DNA from: Chloroflexota bacterium
GTDB lineage: Bacteria; Chloroflexota; Dehalococcoidia; Lucifugimonadales; Lucifugimonadaceae
DNA length: 64,000 nt
Reading direction: 5' to 3'
Assembly: GCA_013204555.1 (NCBI GenBank)
Contig: JABMNO010000019.1
Location: forward strand, 1 to 64,000
The notes under the pieces are model-generated. The model ran no database searches. It was not told the DNA's origin and saw only the letters and a list, made by a program, of their open reading frames with translations. Below are positions 46,357 to 55,828 of the stretch, piece by piece. The position numbers were made by a program, and so were the translations under genes. Numbering within the stretch: the first letter of the stretch is position 1; each line of letters starts with the position of its first letter.

Positions 46357-47715
46357 CTACCGCGCGTTACACATCTGCCAGGCGACGGCGATCATCGCTT
46401 TGGTGGAGGAAATCAGGCTGCTGATTCCAACCGACTCGTCTGTGCCGTGCGCACGGGCGAGCATCGGGTCGTCGTCCGGATGGTCGCCTTTGAAGCCGTA
46501 GGTGACGATGCCGAGCGGTCGCGTGAATCGTGAGTCTGTGAAGCCGTTGCTGATGCCGGGTACCCACGTGATGTCGTCACGTGACACTGCCATTGCCTGC
46601 GCCACGCGGATTGCGTCCATCAGCTCGGTATCGAATTCTGAGTTGTTGGGGACGGCCATGTAGTCAATGTCGTACTCGACATTTGGCATGCCATCAAAAA
46701 TCTCGTCTAGCTGGGTGCGCAAGTAGTTATCGTCCTGAAACGGCAGCGTCCGTACGTCGCAGGTGATCTTTATCGTCTCAGGGACGGAGTTCGATTTGAT
46801 GCCGCCAGAGATCATGGTTGGCGTCAATGTCATACGCGAGAGGGCACGCATCATTGACGCCAGGCGAGGGTTCCGCTCATGTACTTCCGCAATCACAGAG
46901 TCGATATTCTGCGCGGTCGGCTTGTCCTCGATAGCGAACGCTGCGAGATGGTTGAAGAACTCAAGCGAGGTGTCGCGTTCCGGTTCGTAGACCTCTATTC
47001 GTTTCAGAATCTCCGCTACGCCGTAGCTGGCGTTTTCACCTGTCCATGGAACAGAAGCGTGGGCTGAAGAACCCCTGACCGTGATGTGGACTTCCAGTCG
47101 ACCTTTCTCACCCGTGTTGAGGAGGTACGAGAGGTTACCGCCATCCTCGATCGGCATGCCTCCGCCTTCATTGACAGCGAACTCAGACTCAAGCTCCTCA
47201 GGGTGGTTTTCCATGAGCCAGCCAAAACCCCATCGACCGCCGTGCTCCTCATCCGCTCCACTCACCATTCGGAGGCCATGCTCAAACTCAACGCCATTGC
47301 GCTTCATAATGGCCATCGCCATCATCTGTGAAGTCAGAAGCGACTTGCAGTCCGATGCGCCACGTCCGTAGACGCGCCCGGCAGAAATTTCAGCGCCAAA
47401 CGGCTCGTAGCTCCACTTAGTCTCATCTTCAACCGGTACAACATCGGTATGCGACATGAGCATGAGTCGCGTCTTTGGCTTATCGCCCTGCATCACCGCA
47501 ATGATGTTTCCTCGATCTGCGTCACGCGCCATGATCTTGGACTCGATGCCCTCATTGGCGAACCACTTCTGGCAGAACTCGGCCACCGGAGTCTCATCTC
47601 CCGTTGGCATGAAGCCGGTGTTAACACTGGGCATCCGGACGAGGTCTTGCTCTAGCTTGACGATCTCATCAACGTGATCGTCAACTGCCGCGATCAGGGT
47701 CTGCAGGTCTGCCAT
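46357..47715 (-). CDS. M20-family metallopeptidase (deacylase/dipeptidase)
   Basis: A 452-aa cytosolic zinc hydrolase. Metal ligands are visible as H89 and D91 in 'LMSHTDVVP', D122 in '[11 protein letters not shown]' and E156/E157 in '[12 protein letters not shown]'; the dimerisation domain has '[11 protein letters not shown]'. The C-terminal His ligand lies in '[10 protein letters not shown]'. Cys in the ASDCK motif replaces the more usual Met. Members cleave dipeptides, acyl-amino acids or succinyl-diaminopimelate. It begins 71 bp after the GYD-domain gene on the same strand. Confidence 0.9.
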   Translation of the reverse strand: MADLQTLIAAVDDHVDEIVKLEQDLVRMPSVNTGFMPTGDETPVAEFCQKWFANEGIESKIMARDADRGNIIAVMQGDKPKTRLMLMSHTDVVPVEDETKWSYEPFGAEISAGRVYGRGASDCKSLLTSQMMAMAIMKRNGVEFEHGLRMVSGADEEHGGRWGFGWLMENHPEELESEFAVNEGGGMPIEDGGNLSYLLNTGEKGRLEVHITVRGSSAHASVPWTGENASYGVAEILKRIEVYEPERDTSLEFFNHLAAFAIEDKPTAQNIDSVIAEVHERNPRLASMMRALSRMTLTPTMISGGIKSNSVPETIKITCDVRTLPFQDDNYLRTQLDEIFDGMPNVEYDIDYMAVPNNSEFDTELMDAIRVAQAMAVSRDDITWVPGISNGFTDSRFTRPLGIVTYGFKGDHPDDDPMLARAHGTDESVGISSLISSTKAMIAVAWQMCNAR

Positions 47716-47786
47716 TTATTCCTCTTCTGGTCCTAAGACCAAATAGGTGCAGATAAATATCCTGCCCCTACTACTACGGACGTTTT

Positions 47787-48086
47787 TTAGGGAGAAGGAA
47801 CGCCTTTGACGATATCGCTGAACTCTTCCAGCGTGAACGCTCTCATCGTTTCGGTACGAACGTTGCCTTCGGCGCCAATGGACATTATTACCGTTGCTGC
47901 GGTCTCATCGCTCGGTAGATCAAGTATTGCGATGCCATCGTAGCGGCCAAGTGTCACATAGTAGCCCAGCCACCGCCCGCCGGCCCTCTCAACAGCTTCC
48001 TGGGCAGCTTTCACGCGCCCCGGGCTCTGTTTGATATTTGACATGCCATCGCCAGTGAAGCTCAGCATTGCAACGTATTTAGACAT
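47787..48086 (-). CDS. GYD-domain protein
   Basis: A 99-aa small alpha/beta protein with the naming motif in 'YYVTLGRYDGIAILDLPSDE' and 'MSKYVAMLSFTGDG' at the start. The ferredoxin-like fold of this family resembles dimeric alpha-beta barrels, but no activity is established. It lies 50 bp downstream of the LLM-class oxidoreductase and upstream of an M20 peptidase, so a catabolic role is possible. Confidence 0.85.
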   Translation of the reverse strand: MSKYVAMLSFTGDGMSNIKQSPGRVKAAQEAVERAGGRWLGYYVTLGRYDGIAILDLPSDETAATVIMSIGAEGNVRTETMRAFTLEEFSDIVKGVPSP

Positions 48087-48136
48087 CCTCTACCTCCATA
48101 TTGTGGCGTGTTATGGCGTCCGATGCGGTCATCTTA

Positions 48137-49312
48137 TTATCGATTTACAAAGACATTCGATTTGTGGTCGTCAACGGACGGAGCATCAGTTGGTGGGCCT
48201 CCTAGTGCGGGAATCTTCCCGTTGGCACGGTCTGCAATGGTGCGCTCCCATGCCCGCCCAAGAGGCTGAGTGTGGCCCCTGAAATGAGGCATTACGTAGC
48301 GAGCGAACAGCTCAAGTGAATACTCAATTTGAGCCTGTGGCATCCATTCATGCGTCCCGATCATCAGTCCGCCGAATCCACCGGTCTCTTCATACATCGC
48401 CTGGATCTGTTCGATGGCGTCTTCCGGGGTGCCGATGATCCATCGCCGTTTTGCAACTATCTCCTCAGCGGTGAGCGAAGCGGGATCCTGATCTGGATGG
48501 GTCAGCCAGCCTTCAGGGGTGTTGATCGTGTAGAAGTACTCATGTACATCGCGAACCATGCCGTCGCGAGCTTGATCCCATGCCTCTTCTCGGGTATCTG
48601 CCAGATGTACGTAAGTGACGATGCGCCAGTCATCACGGGTGGGGTTGGTGCCGTGCTTCTTCCCTGCTGCCTCAATCTTCGCCCACTGCTCAGATATCGG
48701 TACAGCATTCGGCGGACCACCAGCTGCAATCGAGAACAAGATCATCTCGTACTTCGCAGCGAACTCCAGGGATCTCTCTGAGCCAACTGATGCCGTTGCA
48801 AGCTTGAGCCGCGGTTGCCGGTACGACTTGAACTGGAGCGACATTTCATGAATATTCCAGTACTTGCCCTCGTAAGTCACAGGCTCATCAGACTCAAGAA
48901 GTTTCACGATTATTTCGGTCGACTCGACCATCATCGGATTCAAATCTTGTCTGGGAATATCGTAGAGCTGTACGTCCGTTGGCAAGCTACTTGGGCCAAC
49001 GCCCAGCACCGCTCTGCCTCGGGTGAGGTGGTCCAGGAAGACAAAGCGCTCGGCAACGTTGAACGGGTGATGGAATGGCAGACCTACAACAGATGTTCCA
49101 AGCAAGATGTTTGGCGCAGTGGCGGAAGCCTTCGCCAGGATCATCTCCGGTGCCGGAATGGTCTCCCACGCGGCTGAGTGATGCTCTCCAATATAGAACT
49201 CGTCATATCCAAGTGCGTCTACGAAATTGATCAGATCAATATCGCGCTGGAATGCCAGCGAAGGATTTTCAGTCGGAAGATGCAGCGGCATCATGAAGAA
49301 CGCGTACTTCAT
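48137..49312 (-). CDS. LLM-class flavin-dependent oxidoreductase (luciferase-like monooxygenase)
   Basis: A 391-aa TIM-barrel oxidoreductase using FMN or F420: 'YDEFYIGEHHSAAWETIPAP' (active-site His), 'LLGTSVVGLPFHHPFNVAE', 'RGRAVLGVGPSSLPTD', 'YWNIHEMSL', and 'IIGTPEDAIEQIQAMYEE'. The pattern is close to limonene-monooxygenase-like members of the family. SAR202-type Chloroflexota are known for expanded sets of such enzymes used on recalcitrant organic matter; this assignment to that role is inference. The C-terminal 30 residues appear unstructured. Confidence 0.88.
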   Translation of the reverse strand: MKYAFFMMPLHLPTENPSLAFQRDIDLINFVDALGYDEFYIGEHHSAAWETIPAPEMILAKASATAPNILLGTSVVGLPFHHPFNVAERFVFLDHLTRGRAVLGVGPSSLPTDVQLYDIPRQDLNPMMVESTEIIVKLLESDEPVTYEGKYWNIHEMSLQFKSYRQPRLKLATASVGSERSLEFAAKYEMILFSIAAGGPPNAVPISEQWAKIEAAGKKHGTNPTRDDWRIVTYVHLADTREEAWDQARDGMVRDVHEYFYTINTPEGWLTHPDQDPASLTAEEIVAKRRWIIGTPEDAIEQIQAMYEETGGFGGLMIGTHEWMPQAQIEYSLELFARYVMPHFRGHTQPLGRAWERTIADRANGKIPALGGPPTDAPSVDDHKSNVFVNR

Positions 49313-49533
49313 ATTGTTTCCAGAATCGCCTTTCCTAACCGTGGTCGCGCATGCAGCAGCGCGAGGAACGGGGTCCCTAATTTAGAGGTTGGCGGGACGG
49401 TAACACCGAGGGTATGGGCGGTCAACGGGTCTGGTGTGACAGTGTCTGGGCTAACCGGAACCGTGTGAAATCCTTAAAACACGTTCCAGAATCATCGTGA
49501 GAGTTGCTCTGGGAAGTGCGTAGGCTGCAACGA

Positions 49534-50277
49534 ATGGTCACATCCATGAAAACGCCCGATCTACTCCCGCTCCGCAGCTGGTCGGCACTGAACACCCCAT
49601 TGCAGAAACTTGGCGTCACGCTGGCGCTGAGTCTGATTCTGGTACTCGTCAGCGCGTTTATATTTACTGAACAGGCCAATACGTATGATCTGCCTCACGT
49701 ATTGGCCGTCTTGCGTCAACTGGTTTATGAAACGCCGTTCCAGCCCCTCTTCCTCATCGTAGCTCTAGTCCCAATTTATCTCGCGGCAGCCAGATCAACC
49801 TCTCGAATAGGCCTGCTCTCCGGAACACTCCTGATGACTGCATCACTGCTCCCGTTTGCACGGTTTGAGGTGATCGATCCGGTGACAGGCACGATCGGAT
49901 TGACGGAGGGTTTCCACAACTCGCTGTTCCAATTGGCCGGTCCGGGACACGAGATGCCTCAGTTTGTGGCGGCTGTCACGTTGCTCCTGATGGGTGGGGT
50001 GGTCGCGATGTTCTGGCAACCCCGAATTGGCGGCCTCATAGGGCTTATGGGAGTCATATCACTTGCGTTTGTCTGGAACGCCGTGCTGGACGCCCCGCCA
50101 TACGAGAACGGTATCCAGAAGATCATATTTATCGACGCAAATCTACTTTATGGCTACTACGTTGCATGGGCTGGCGCAGCCCTCGCACTGTTAGGGGAAT
50201 GGTTTGTCACGGCCTATCGCCGGTATGCCCCCGCAACAGAACCTGAGGCCGAAACCGAAACTGAGACCAGACAATGA
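49534..50277 (+). CDS. Hypothetical polytopic membrane protein
   Basis: A 247-aa protein with about five or six hydrophobic segments: 'VTLALSLILVLVSAFIF', 'PLFLIVALVPIYLAAA', 'LLSGTLLMTASLLPFA', 'VAAVTLLLMGGVVAMF', 'GLIGLMGVISLAFVWN' and 'GYYVAWAGAALALLGEW'. The C-terminus is short, cytoplasmic and Glu/Thr-rich (ETETETRQ). I do not recognise the family. The frame opens at 49504; ATG 49534 or 49546 are both possible and neither has a clear Shine-Dalgarno. It overlaps the following lipoprotein gene by four bases (ATGA), so the two are co-expressed and may form an envelope pair. Confidence 0.7.
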   Translation: MVTSMKTPDLLPLRSWSALNTPLQKLGVTLALSLILVLVSAFIFTEQANTYDLPHVLAVLRQLVYETPFQPLFLIVALVPIYLAAARSTSRIGLLSGTLLMTASLLPFARFEVIDPVTGTIGLTEGFHNSLFQLAGPGHEMPQFVAAVTLLLMGGVVAMFWQPRIGGLIGLMGVISLAFVWNAVLDAPPYENGIQKIIFIDANLLYGYYVAWAGAALALLGEWFVTAYRRYAPATEPEAETETETRQ

Positions 50278-51335
50278 GGGTTAGAAAACACGTGAACATC
50301 CCGGCGGTGACCTTGTTACGGAGCGGCATTCAGAAGGTTGGCGGGCTTCGCCTCATTGGCCTGGTTGCGATCACTTCCGTATTGATCGCATGTGGTGGCG
50401 GTGGAACTGCGGCGCCGCTTGAGATCACCTATATCTCTCTGGAAGACGGCAACGCTGAGGTCTATTCCATCCTTGCCGATGGCTCTGAGAATGCGAAACG
50501 GCTCACCTCCACCCGAGACGCTGCCGAATCTAGTCCGCAGTATTCACCGGGCGCAACTTCAATCGCATTCCTTTCAGATCGAAATGGCGAAGACGATTTG
50601 TACGTAATGGACGCGCTTGGGAACGGTGAACAGCGCGCGGTGGAAGCCGATGGCACGCGCACCAGCTTCGCGTGGTCGCCTGATGGCACGCGTATCGCAT
50701 ACGTATCTGAAGAAGAGAGCGAAACAGAAATCCACGTTGTCAATGTTGAGGAAAAGCAAGAACGCAGGCTGACCAAAAACGCGGCAACAGAGCAGCTGGG
50801 TAACTGGTCGCCTGACGGCGTCTGGATTGTCTATGCAGTTATCGATGCATCCGATAATCAGGGCATCTACAAGAAGAATCCTGATGGCGTCGATGAGATC
50901 CAATTGACGATGGACCCGGATTCAAAGCCACGGTTCTCGCCAGACGGCAGGAAAATCGCCTTCGAGAGCACACGCAATGGCGAACTCGAGGTTTTCGTAA
51001 TTGATGATGAAGCGGAGAACGAAACCAACGTCTCAGCAGGCTCCGGTGACGACTGGGATTTCAACTGGTCTCCAGACTCACGCAAACTCGTGTTCGTGTC
51101 TGACAGGGACGGGAATCCAGAGATATACATTGTGGATGCCGATGGCGATAAGCTCACGCGTCTGACAAACAACAGGGCGATCGACTCCAGCCCGCGCTGG
51201 TCTCCAGATGGCGACAAGATAGTCTTCTCATCCAACGCTGACGGTGACTTCGACCTCTTCGTGATGGACGATGTCGGCGGCAACCAGAAGCGCCTCACCA
51301 ATAATGATTTCGACGCAATAGAACCTGACTGGTAG
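50274..51335 (+). CDS. TolB-like beta-propeller lipoprotein (PD40 repeats)
   Basis: A 353-aa exported protein. After a charged N-terminus, 'LIGLVAITSVLIACGGGG' is a lipoprotein signal with Cys at about residue 40. The rest is a propeller built from repeated WSPDGxxIxFxSxRxG units, for example 'WSPDGTRIAYVSEE', 'FSPDGRKIAFES', 'WSPDSRKLVFVSDRDGN' and 'WSPDGDKIVFSSNADGD', about six in all. These resemble the TolB C-terminal domain and DPP4-type PD40 repeats, used for protein binding rather than catalysis. It starts inside the stop of the preceding membrane-protein gene. Confidence 0.85.
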   Translation: MRVRKHVNIPAVTLLRSGIQKVGGLRLIGLVAITSVLIACGGGGTAAPLEITYISLEDGNAEVYSILADGSENAKRLTSTRDAAESSPQYSPGATSIAFLSDRNGEDDLYVMDALGNGEQRAVEADGTRTSFAWSPDGTRIAYVSEEESETEIHVVNVEEKQERRLTKNAATEQLGNWSPDGVWIVYAVIDASDNQGIYKKNPDGVDEIQLTMDPDSKPRFSPDGRKIAFESTRNGELEVFVIDDEAENETNVSAGSGDDWDFNWSPDSRKLVFVSDRDGNPEIYIVDADGDKLTRLTNNRAIDSSPRWSPDGDKIVFSSNADGDFDLFVMDDVGGNQKRLTNNDFDAIEPDW

Positions 51336-51479
51336 CCCGCCCTCCCCGCATACGCCGATAACGCGACACTCCCCGCTGGCCGCCGGACTTGGTTCTCCTG
51401 AAACCGGTCGAAGGGCCGGGCCTATCGGCGGTGCGTGGCGATGCTTCCCGTTGAGCCACTCCCGTGGTGTGTAACTAAA

Positions 51480-51495
51480 GTGGGGCGAGCCCCAC
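51480..51495. repeat. REP-like hairpin (family A copy)
   Basis: GTGGGGC-GA-GCCCCAC is followed by GCCTACC. It aligns with the arm at 1275-1296 (GGGCAAGCCC then GGTGGCTACC), so it looks like another copy of the same short palindromic family, 50 kb away. The rest of 51336-51592 between the propeller gene and the MFS gene has no coding signal. Confidence 0.45.
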
Positions 51496-51592
51496 GCCTA
51501 CCTATCAGACGATCACGCGAGGAACGGTATTCTGAGCCATCTTTCCTGAGCCAGCCCAAGGGCACAGCGCCGACACAGCGGACCAGTACTCC

Positions 51593-52870
51593 CTACCGGC
51601 GCTCAGGAGCGCTCGCGACCATGTAGAACACCACCGCCACACCGACAACGGCTACTGCGATCAAGTACCCCGCGCTAAATCCAAACCGCTCCCCAATCAA
51701 GAAACCTAATATCGGACCAATCGCGGCGCCGAGGTCCAACCATGTTCCATACCGCGCCATTCCAATGCCGCGCGTTTCAGACGGTGTGGACTCGCCCATC
51801 GCCGCGTCCAGAGCAGTTTCCAGAAGCGCTCCGCTCAAGAACAGCACCGGCAAAGTTAAAACCACAAGCTCAAGATTTGGCGAGAGTCCAGCCACCGCCA
51901 GCGATGCCAGCATGAACGCGATCCCAACGCCAATCGTGCGGCGTCGGCCGTACACATCGGCGACGTGACCAAATGGCACCGCGAGGGCCAGGTTGGCGAA
52001 CCAACGGATGCCCACCAGAATTCCGGCAAGAGTTACTACGTTGACTCCTGTGCCAAATAGCGTGGCATCACCTTCCAGAATCTCTTCGATATACGGAGTC
52101 ACCGTTGCTATTGCCAGCCCATTCGCAGCGAACGCGGTGCTAAACCGCAGGAAACTGATCGATAGCATTAGCCTGCGCAGGTGACGCGAAACATCGTTGG
52201 TTGTGCCGGTAAGAATCCGCCAGACGCCGCTTTCAGATGAAGCACTTCTGGCCGCGCTGATGACTGGCAAGCGAGGAGTTAGCGATGGGGCTCGCGTCGC
52301 GATCAGCACGCCAATCAGCCCAATCGCTGCCAGCACGGTGAACGTAACGTCGCGGTCGTAAGCGTTGGCTAGAAACGCGCCGCCCGTGACAGCCGCGAAG
52401 CTACCGGCCCGCTGGCCTGAGTTGAATATTCCAAATAACTTGCCGCGTGCCTTGCTATCGGCGATATCGAGGGCCGTCAGTTGCGCTGCAAGGCGCAGAT
52501 GTGAGTACGCCAGCCCCCACAGAGCCCGGGCCACGATGAGTGCGATCGCACCTTTCGTGAAGCCGTAACTCAGGGTTGTAAGCGCACCTAGAGCTGTGGC
52601 GGCTACCAGCGGCCATCGTAGTCCGAAGTGGTCATATGTCTGAGCAGCCAGGCTATTCGTGGCGAGGCGGATGAACCGATTGATGGAGAGGGCAAACCCA
52701 ATCCAAAACGCGGTGCTCAGTCCCCAAGTTTCAACTATTCCGAACTCCGCAATGGAGACGGGCAGCACAATGTAGATCAGAGAGTCGCCGAGTATTACCG
52801 CAGTCGTCGGGAAGACGACCACGGCCATATTCGCCGGAACGACCGCGCTAATTCTCGACGCGGCGCTCAT
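51593..52870 (-). CDS. MFS transporter
   Basis: A 425-aa protein with twelve predicted membrane helices. The loop 2-3 signature is present as 'NSLAAQTYDHFGLRWPL', and the matching loop in the second half is 'VPFGHVADVYGRRRTIGVG'. A cytoplasmic loop rich in Ser/Arg near residue 210 separates the halves. The substrate cannot be predicted. It begins 52 bp after the NYN nuclease gene on the same strand. Confidence 0.9.
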   Translation of the reverse strand: MSAASRISAVVPANMAVVVFPTTAVILGDSLIYIVLPVSIAEFGIVETWGLSTAFWIGFALSINRFIRLATNSLAAQTYDHFGLRWPLVAATALGALTTLSYGFTKGAIALIVARALWGLAYSHLRLAAQLTALDIADSKARGKLFGIFNSGQRAGSFAAVTGGAFLANAYDRDVTFTVLAAIGLIGVLIATRAPSLTPRLPVISAARSASSESGVWRILTGTTNDVSRHLRRLMLSISFLRFSTAFAANGLAIATVTPYIEEILEGDATLFGTGVNVVTLAGILVGIRWFANLALAVPFGHVADVYGRRRTIGVGIAFMLASLAVAGLSPNLELVVLTLPVLFLSGALLETALDAAMGESTPSETRGIGMARYGTWLDLGAAIGPILGFLIGERFGFSAGYLIAVAVVGVAVVFYMVASAPERR

Positions 52871-52922
52871 TGGTTGACCTACTTGACGGACCTATTTGGA
52901 AGAGGGCCCGTCAATGAGCGAT

Positions 52923-53999
52923 CTACTCGCCGTCCGATGAGTCGCGTGAACTGCGATTCCGTCGCCACCAGCTGCCGCCGACTGAGCCCCCGGCCTCTCG
53001 TTCGTCATTGCCAGATGACCCTGACGAGTCGCTGCTAGATGAAGAAGGTTGGGCCGGAGCAGGCGCCGGTTCTGGTGCTGGATCAGGTGCGCGTTCCCGT
53101 GTTGGTTCTGGATCAGGAGCACGTTCACTGGAAGATGAATCCCCAGCGCCACTCATGTCATTTGAGCCATTCGAGCCATCCGCCCCGTTCGAGCCGTTTG
53201 TGGACGAGGAAGACCTTCGTGATATGGCTCTTCGCCGTCGCGGCGCGCGCTCCGGCTTCACTTCGGCAGAATCCTCGGATTTCGTTTCGGGACGCTCGGC
53301 TACCTTTTCAGTGGCTGCTGAGCTAGTCGACTTCGAACTCGAACTCGAGCTCGAGCTTGTCCTGCGACGTCGTGTGCTCGTAGTTGAGCGCGTTGGCTTC
53401 TTCTCATCCTCGGAATCATCTGAATCGGACTGGCTGGTTGACGTACGTCGCCCCCTGGTCCAGAGCCCGGTGAAGTGAGTCTTCCTCAAGAGAATCGCCT
53501 TATCTGCAACTCTCTTGGCCTCTGGCGACAGGTTGCTCTCGAACGCAACCACTTCTATGTGCTTTCCAAGATCTTTTGCCGCCTGCATGGCGGGGAAGAA
53601 ATCTCCATCGCCGCTGACGACGATGGCGGTGTCATAGAGGTCACGGAATGCGCCAACAACGATGTCGGTGGCCATCATCACGTCGACGCCTTTTTCGACC
53701 ATCGTGTCGCCCTGACGCCGATGTACTCCAAGTTTTACCTCAAAGTAGGGCGTATCAAACAGGGTCGCCATGAACTTGTCTTGCTCGGCCGTAGCGGCGG
53801 GGTTGTACGTTGGGTCCTGGCGAATGTTGTAGTAGTAGGTGCGCTTCACCTGTCGGCCGCCTCCGAGTTTTTCGGAGAACTTTTCAAAGACCAGATCGTG
53901 TCTGCCGCAGTTTTGCGTTAGCACGTGGTACAGGTTGCTGCCGTCAATAAAAATCATTACGCGCTCTTCAAATAGTTGCGCGTCCGCGATTGCGGGCAT
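52923..53999 (-). CDS. NYN-domain (LabA/PIN-like) ribonuclease with long low-complexity tail
   Basis: A 358-aa protein. Residues ~12-180 form a NYN domain: first Asp in 'VMIFIDGSNLYHVL' (D19), middle acidic residue in 'VDVMMATDIVVGAF', and 'AIVVSGDGDFFPAMQAAKDLG', with the end motif 'LRKTHFTGLW'. These acidic residues bind metal for RNA cleavage. From about residue 195 to the end the protein is disordered and compositionally extreme: Ser runs, Arg/Ser blocks, Arg clusters (PRRRRAIS), Asn/Gly repeats and Pro/Ala/Glu repeats, ending WWRRNRSSRDSSDGE. The tail is as long as the enzyme domain and may bind RNA. ATG 53999 follows GGGAGGT closely. Confidence 0.88.
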   Translation of the reverse strand: MPAIADAQLFEERVMIFIDGSNLYHVLTQNCGRHDLVFEKFSEKLGGGRQVKRTYYYNIRQDPTYNPAATAEQDKFMATLFDTPYFEVKLGVHRRQGDTMVEKGVDVMMATDIVVGAFRDLYDTAIVVSGDGDFFPAMQAAKDLGKHIEVVAFESNLSPEAKRVADKAILLRKTHFTGLWTRGRRTSTSQSDSDDSEDEKKPTRSTTSTRRRRTSSSSSSSSKSTSSAATEKVAERPETKSEDSAEVKPERAPRRRRAISRRSSSSTNGSNGADGSNGSNDMSGAGDSSSSERAPDPEPTRERAPDPAPEPAPAPAQPSSSSSDSSGSSGNDEREAGGSVGGSWWRRNRSSRDSSDGE

Positions 54000-54277
54000 G
54001 TCTACCTCCCGGGGGTAGTTAAGTTGGATCGGGCTCCGGGGGTATTGAGGAGATTCGATAAATATGATCCGGTGTTGCACCGGGGTCAGTTCCGTCCAAA
54101 ACGTATCTTGGAATGAACGATCAGGATTTCCTCTAAATAACCAGAGCTACATCCCATTCTACCCCTCCGCCTTTCAACAATATGATTTCAGGGCTTGACT
54201 ACGGGCAAGTTGGGAAACAAGATTGCACCCGCATGACTGGCGATATCCCTGCGCCAGGGGCCAAATAGGAGGACAAG

Positions 54278-54985
54278 ATGGCAAGCGGTCAACTGGTAGC
54301 TGAATTTCCAACACCGGTGCAAGGACCAAACGGTCTGCAATGGACGGATGAAGGTCTCTGGGCGGTCGACCAGTGGACCGATGACGCCTATCTACTGAGT
54401 GAGACAGGCGAAGTTCTTCGCCACATTGGTACCGTCACGGAGAACGTATCTGGCGTTACGTATGGGGATGACCACCTCTGGACAGCCTCAAACGGCAACA
54501 CGACTGGTCGCCCATACCGCTCAACAGACACCCATCTGGGCTGGATCATGAAGCTCGATCCCCACACCGGCGAGTTGGTCGACCGTTGGCGGACTCCCGA
54601 TGGCGGCGGTATCCACGGAATTGAATGGGATGATGGACTTCTCTGGATCACCGGCTTCCAGCCAAAGGCCCTCTGGCTCGTGGACCCACGGGACGATTTC
54701 CGAACGGTCCGAAACTTTCCGGTCCGTTGGGATCGACTGCACGGACTCGCTCGCGACGGCGAAGGTATCTGGTGCGCACACACCTCCGACAAGATTCTCG
54801 TGAAGTACCACGTGGAGACCGGGGAGGAGATGGAGATCATCAAATGCGATCCGGATGGGCCATCACCACACGGTGTATCCATCAAAGACGGGCAACTCTG
54901 GTACGCCGACGCAAACTTCGCGGGCAACTACACCCACGGCACTCGACCAGAGGGCCAGGAGATCGGAAAGGTCGTCTGGGAGTAG
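54278..54985 (+). CDS. Beta-propeller protein (SMP-30/Vgb/glutaminyl-cyclase-like)
   Basis: A 235-aa cytosolic propeller of repeated 'GLWAVDQWTDDAYLL'-type strands: 'NGLQWTDEGLWAVD', 'SGVTYGDDHLWTAS', 'HGIEWDDGLLWITG', 'HGLARDGEGIWCAH' and 'HGVSIKDGQLWYAD'. Each unit pairs a Gly-Leu/Val strand with an LW strand, as in SMP-30/gluconolaconase-like and virginiamycin-lyase-like proteins. AGGAGG lies just before the ATG. Its stop is three bases before the amidohydrolase start, which argues for a shared pathway, possibly lactone or sugar-acid catabolism. It has no signal peptide. Confidence 0.75.
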   Translation: MASGQLVAEFPTPVQGPNGLQWTDEGLWAVDQWTDDAYLLSETGEVLRHIGTVTENVSGVTYGDDHLWTASNGNTTGRPYRSTDTHLGWIMKLDPHTGELVDRWRTPDGGGIHGIEWDDGLLWITGFQPKALWLVDPRDDFRTVRNFPVRWDRLHGLARDGEGIWCAHTSDKILVKYHVETGEEMEIIKCDPDGPSPHGVSIKDGQLWYADANFAGNYTHGTRPEGQEIGKVVWE

Positions 54986-54988
54986 CGG

Positions 54989-55828
54989 ATGACCATCGTC
55001 GATAGCCATCAACACTTTTGGGACCTCTCAAAGTTCGACTACTCGTGGATGGGGGAGGAAGATTCTGTCCTCAAACAGAATCACTTGCCTGAGACGCTCA
55101 AGCCGCTGATGGATGAAGCCGGCGTCGACCGCACCGTCATCGTTCAGGCGGTTTCATCGATTGATGAGGCGTGGTGGCTGTTGGATCTTGCTGATGCCAA
55201 CGATTGGGTCGCCGGAGTCGTCACCTGGGTGGACCTCCAGTCACCCACCGTTGGCGATGACCTGGACGCCCTGCAGAAGCGAGAGAAGTTCTGTGGCATT
55301 CGTCATATCTGGCATGATGAGCCCAATGATGATTGGATTCTGAGCCCCGCCGTGTTGGAGGGTCTGAAAGAGCTGGCACGCCGGGATATCCCCTACGATC
55401 TGTTGGTACGGCCACAGCACCTGAAGTACGTTCCGCCGCTTCTTGAGGCAATTCCCGATCTACGCACGGTTATTGATCACATCGCCAAGCCGCTAATTGC
55501 GGAAACCATCATGGAACCGTGGGCGACAGACCTCGCCATCATCGCAAGCAATCCGAGCGTTCACTGCAAGTTCTCAGGAATGGTTACTGAGGCGGATCAT
55601 GAAAACTGGACCGTTGGCGAATTGGTACCGTACGCCGATCGAATAGTCGAGATGTTTGGATACGACCGCATGATGTTCGGATCAGACTGGCCGGTCTCCA
55701 CGCTGGCATCGCGTTACCCTCGGACGTTTCGTTCCTACGTGGAAACCCTCGGAGACCTCACTCCTGACGAATTCGCAAATGTGGTCGGCAGAAACGCTGA
55801 GCGGTTTTACGGACTCGGCAAGGGCTAA
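54989..55828 (+). CDS. Amidohydrolase-2 family lactonase (L-fuconolactonase-like)
   Basis: A 279-aa TIM-barrel hydrolase. Metal and active-site positions are visible in 'IVDSHQHFWDLSKFDYSWM' (HxH), 'LRTVIDHIAKP', 'VHCKFSGMVTEADH' and 'RMMFGSDWPVST' (terminal Asp). This arrangement fits L-fuconolactonase, 4-sulfomuconolactonase and L-rhamnono-lactonase relatives. With the propeller protein upstream it forms a two-gene unit. The substrate is inferred only at the level of sugar-acid or aromatic lactones. Confidence 0.88.
   Translation: MTIVDSHQHFWDLSKFDYSWMGEEDSVLKQNHLPETLKPLMDEAGVDRTVIVQAVSSIDEAWWLLDLADANDWVAGVVTWVDLQSPTVGDDLDALQKREKFCGIRHIWHDEPNDDWILSPAVLEGLKELARRDIPYDLLVRPQHLKYVPPLLEAIPDLRTVIDHIAKPLIAETIMEPWATDLAIIASNPSVHCKFSGMVTEADHENWTVGELVPYADRIVEMFGYDRMMFGSDWPVSTLASRYPRTFRSYVETLGDLTPDEFANVVGRNAERFYGLGKG

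Noticed and set aside
53008-53478. 156-codon plus-strand frame rich in Gly/Ala/Ser and Glu
   Set aside because: It lies antisense to the low-complexity tail of the NYN nuclease. Repetitive codons on one strand produce open, repetitive frames on the other; it has no ribosome site and no domain.
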